Program-made: the position numbers and the translations under genes
Shown: piece by piece, positions 16,578 through 17,999 of the stretch
How positions within the stretch are numbered: position 1 is the first letter of the stretch
How the letters are laid out: each line of letters opens with the position of its first letter
Assembly: GCA_910585555.1 (NCBI GenBank)
Contig: CAJUFU010000049.1
Span: 3,511 to 21,509, forward strand
DNA from: an uncultured Lachnospiraceae bacterium
Lineage (GTDB): Bacteria > Bacillota > Clostridia > Lachnospirales > Lachnospiraceae
DNA: 17,999 bases
Reading direction: 5' to 3'
Notes under the pieces: generated by a model
Told to the model about the DNA's origin: nothing
Databases searched by the model: none
What the model saw: only the letters and a program-made list of their open reading frames with translations

Positions 16578-16602
16578 TGGCTTCAGATTCTAGTTATTCC
16601 AA

Positions 16603-16631
16603 TAAAAAAGATAAGGTCTTATGAAACCTTA
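16603..16631 (-). terminator. Probable Rho-independent terminator of the tocopherol-cyclase-like gene
   Basis: On the minus strand a 6-bp stem, TAAGGT/ACCTTA (16612-16617 with 16626-16631) with an 8-nt loop, is followed by TCTTTTTTATT. It begins 8 nt after the stop codon at 16640. The stem is short and AT-rich, so termination may be incomplete. Confidence 0.55.
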
Positions 16632-16639
16632 CCTTTCCT

Positions 16640-17485
16640 CTACGAAAAATATTCAAATTCAAAAGAAGCCCTGTCTGACTCGAAAGAAAACAATGTGACG
16701 CCCTCTATACGAAATCGATAGAAAGCCCGGCAGGATGCACTTTCATGAATCGTCCTCACCATATTTCCATTGGCCGGCGCCTTAAGAGGCCGCTTCGCCT
16801 CTTCTAACAGCCGAACCTCCAATTCCAAATCACCCTGCTGCACCCGGACCATTTTGTTTTGCAATTTGGCAACTCTGGCACCCAGATAAGTGGCCATTCT
16901 GTACTCTTTTCCCTGCCATAACACAACGCCGATTATTCCCGTGAAATGAATCCTTGTTATGGGAATATCCGCCACTGACAGCATGATGGAGCCGCCGCCA
17001 AAAAGGCACTGCGTCCATAGATATTCTTTCGGAAAAGACCGGCCCCGGTCTCCCTCCCAATATCCCCAGGCGTTCTGAAAAGAATAATTTTGTCCATTGA
17101 TACACACTGTTCCCGTAACCGAATGACGCATACTCCACACGCTGTGGCGGCACTCCATAAACGGCACTAACGCAAACGGTCCCATAATATCATATCTTAA
17201 AGGATGAAGCTGTCCGAAATTTAGTTTCCCCTTCATGACAAGCTGTGGTGTGTTTACTGCCAGACGAATCCCCTTTTCACCGAACCTGTTCTCTCCGATG
17301 AAAATATGCTTCCCGGCGCGGCGAAATGTATCCGCCGGAAAGGGAACTGTCCAGGCGTCATCCTCGGTGATCACCTGCATGGAGCAGGTTCGTTTGTTTC
17401 TTGCAGTGTGAACAGCCGGTATGACCGCTAAAGTCTGTGTGTCGGACTGGCATTTCAGATACCATCCGTAAAAAGAATTGTGCAT
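16640..17485 (-). CDS. Tocopherol-cyclase-like protein
   Basis: A 281-residue protein without membrane segments or signal peptide. Two stretches recall the tocopherol cyclase family: FYGWYLK at residues 5-11 (family pattern GWYFK) and GYWEGDRGRSFPKEY at 141-155 followed by LWTQ (family pattern AYxExxWGxxFPxxWxWxQ). In plants the family closes the chroman ring of vitamin E; homologues in anaerobic Firmicutes have no known substrate, so no reaction is assigned. Some family residues differ: the Trp of the EKNWG motif is Arg here. The ATG at 17485 has GGAG 8 nt upstream. A promoter candidate lies at 17584-17613 and a terminator follows, so this is probably its own transcription unit, not part of the NRPS operon, though it has the same direction. 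Confidence 0.75.
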   Translation of the reverse strand: MHNSFYGWYLKCQSDTQTLAVIPAVHTARNKRTCSMQVITEDDAWTVPFPADTFRRAGKHIFIGENRFGEKGIRLAVNTPQLVMKGKLNFGQLHPLRYDIMGPFALVPFMECRHSVWSMRHSVTGTVCINGQNYSFQNAWGYWEGDRGRSFPKEYLWTQCLFGGGSIMLSVADIPITRIHFTGIIGVVLWQGKEYRMATYLGARVAKLQNKMVRVQQGDLELEVRLLEEAKRPLKAPANGNMVRTIHESASCRAFYRFRIEGVTLFSFESDRASFEFEYFS

Positions 17486-17520
17486 AGGCTCATCTCCATG
17501 AAAAATAATGTTTATTATTC

Positions 17521-17530
17521 CTCACGTGAG
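17521..17530. promoter_or_regulatory. CTCACGTGAG palindrome
   Basis: This perfect 10-bp palindrome lies 36 bp before the start codon of the tocopherol-cyclase-like gene and within its predicted leader. It could be an operator, but it is short enough to need independent support. Confidence 0.3.
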
Positions 17531-17583
17531 CCTTATTTATTCATGATACATAATTGCCCTGCACCGCGACAGGAAGTTCCGAT

Positions 17584-17613
17584 ATTGTACCTCTTTTCAT
17601 TCATTTATAACAA
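17584..17613 (-). promoter_or_regulatory. Promoter candidate for the tocopherol-cyclase-like gene
   Basis: The minus strand has TTGTTA (17608-17613), an 18-bp spacer and TACAAT (17584-17589). Each hexamer is close to the sigma-A consensus. The leader would be about 90-95 nt. Confidence 0.45.
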
Positions 17614-17676
17614 AGGCCAAGTGTTTTTGGTTTTTATTTAAGAGCAAATGAGGAAGTTAAAAAACGGGAAGCTCAA

Positions 17677-17703
17677 AATAACTTGTTATTGCAACTAGTT
17701 ATT
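17677..17703 (-). terminator. Dyad after the right-edge gene, possible weak terminator
   Basis: AATAACT and AGTTATT form a 7-bp stem, extended inward after one mismatch by GTT/AAC with a 5-nt loop. It starts about 17 nt after the stop codon of the right-edge gene. No T-run follows directly, though TTTTTT occurs about 12 nt further on, so termination is uncertain. Confidence 0.3.
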
Positions 17704-17720
17704 ATAGTATATATGGAAAA

Positions 17721-17999
17721 CTATTCCCCTGCTTTCTTTGCAAAAAGCTTATATGAATCATATCCGGAATCATACCGCACTTGCACTTCATAGGTCTCAC
17801 CTGCTTGCAAACCATTCACCTCAAGTGCCTGTCCATTGGTAATGCCATAGCTTGTAGAACCTTCTTCCCCGCCACGAGAGTTAAATACAAGAACATTGAC
17901 CTCATGATTGCTGCCGTCTGTCAAACCCTGTATTTCAAACCTATATTTACCTGACGAAGCCGGCGTAAAGGTATAAACATTCCGCTGGTCCGTATATTG
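17721..17999 (-). CDS. C-terminal fragment of a larger protein with PPC-like beta domain
   Basis: The frame is open to the right edge, so only the last 92 residues are seen and the true start lies outside the window. The text alternates short strands and turns (VYTFTPASSGKYRFEI, GQALEVNGLQAGETYEVQV) in the style of bacterial pre-peptidase C-terminal (PPC) domains, beta-sandwich modules found at the ends of secreted or surface enzymes. There are no membrane segments or sorting signals in this part, and it ends in KKAGE. The catalytic or main domain is missing, so no function is assigned. An internal TTG at 17924 could be mistaken for a start, but the reading continues upstream of it in the same domain. 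It is followed by a dyad and the promoter of the next gene. Confidence 0.7.
   Translation of the reverse strand, partial: QYTDQRNVYTFTPASSGKYRFEIQGLTDGSNHEVNVLVFNSRGGEEGSTSYGITNGQALEVNGLQAGETYEVQVRYDSGYDSYKLFAKKAGE

Larger units (their letters stand above)
16409..16602 (-). promoter_or_regulatory. NRPS promoter/leader region
   Basis: This AT-rich region separates the NRPS start from the upstream terminator. It holds two copies of a bipartite repeat 106 bp apart, listed separately, and two short dyads between them: CATGAA/TTCATG at 16485-16504 and ACATAA/TTATGT at 16527-16540. In both repeat copies TTTACG could serve as a -35, with a T/A-rich hexamer 17 bp downstream (TTTAAT for the distal copy, TTTTAG for the proximal). 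The proximal copy would start transcription near 16437, giving a leader of about 29 nt. No textbook TTGACA/TATAAT pair was found. Confidence 0.45.
17486..17720. other. Intergenic region upstream of the tocopherol-cyclase-like gene
   Basis: No gene was seen in these 235 bp. They hold a promoter candidate (17584-17613), a CTCACGTGAG palindrome (17521-17530) in the predicted leader, and a dyad after the right-edge gene (17677-17703). Confidence 0.6.

Noticed and set aside
1..17999. CRISPR arrays, tRNA/rRNA genes, insertion sequences, phage genes
   Set aside because: I looked for regularly spaced repeats, tRNA-like cloverleaf ends, transposase or integrase motifs and flanking inverted repeats, and saw none; the only spaced repeat is the two-copy motif before the NRPS.

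Overview
This is about 18 kb of roughly 50% GC DNA in which every supportable gene lies on the minus strand. The gene families and Shine-Dalgarno sites (AAAGGAGG, GGAG) suggest a Firmicute of class Clostridia, probably a gut Lachnospiraceae-type organism. That assignment is inference from gene content; there is no rRNA or other marker gene. The window looks like the core of a nonribosomal peptide synthetase (NRPS) gene cluster.

Layout in transcription order, from high to low coordinates. At the right edge is the C-terminal end of a beta-rich, PPC-like secreted-type protein (17721-17999). Next is a tocopherol-cyclase-like protein (16640-17485), followed by a probable terminator. A regulatory region of about 200 bp (16409-16602) carries a two-copy bipartite direct repeat. 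The NRPS (7287-16408) follows and is broken into two reading frames by an apparent one-base deletion at 13862-13865. Repaired, it would be one protein of about 3040 residues with domains A-T-C-A-T-C-A-T-R. Closely packed behind it are a MATE transporter fused to an anti-sigma-type ATPase domain (5516-7282), a membrane acyltransferase-like protein (4323-5465), an amino-acid ABC solute-binding/permease fusion (2696-4237), its ATPase, also fused to an anti-sigma-type ATPase-like domain (1596-2693), and an Sfp-type phosphopantetheinyl transferase (849-1559). After 473 bp of noncoding DNA with promoter and operator candidates come a STAS anti-sigma-factor-antagonist protein (79-375) and the first 25 codons of a coupled gene that runs off the left edge (1-76).

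How the parts may work together. The PPTase arms the carrier domains. The first adenylation domain lacks the Asp that anchors an alpha-amino group, so it probably loads a non-amino carboxylic acid. Two ordinary modules then add two amino acids and the terminal reductase releases an aldehyde or alcohol. The expected product is therefore an N-acyl dipeptide aldehyde, a class known to inhibit proteases. MATE and ABC transporters would move the product, precursors or a signal.

The most unusual feature is that both transport systems carry C-terminal domains related to RsbW/SpoIIAB kinases, while a STAS protein with a candidate phosphoacceptor Ser lies just downstream. This looks like a partner-switching circuit attached to transporters. 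The solute-binding part of the ABC fusion also appears circularly permuted. No tRNA, rRNA, CRISPR array, transposase or integrase was seen.
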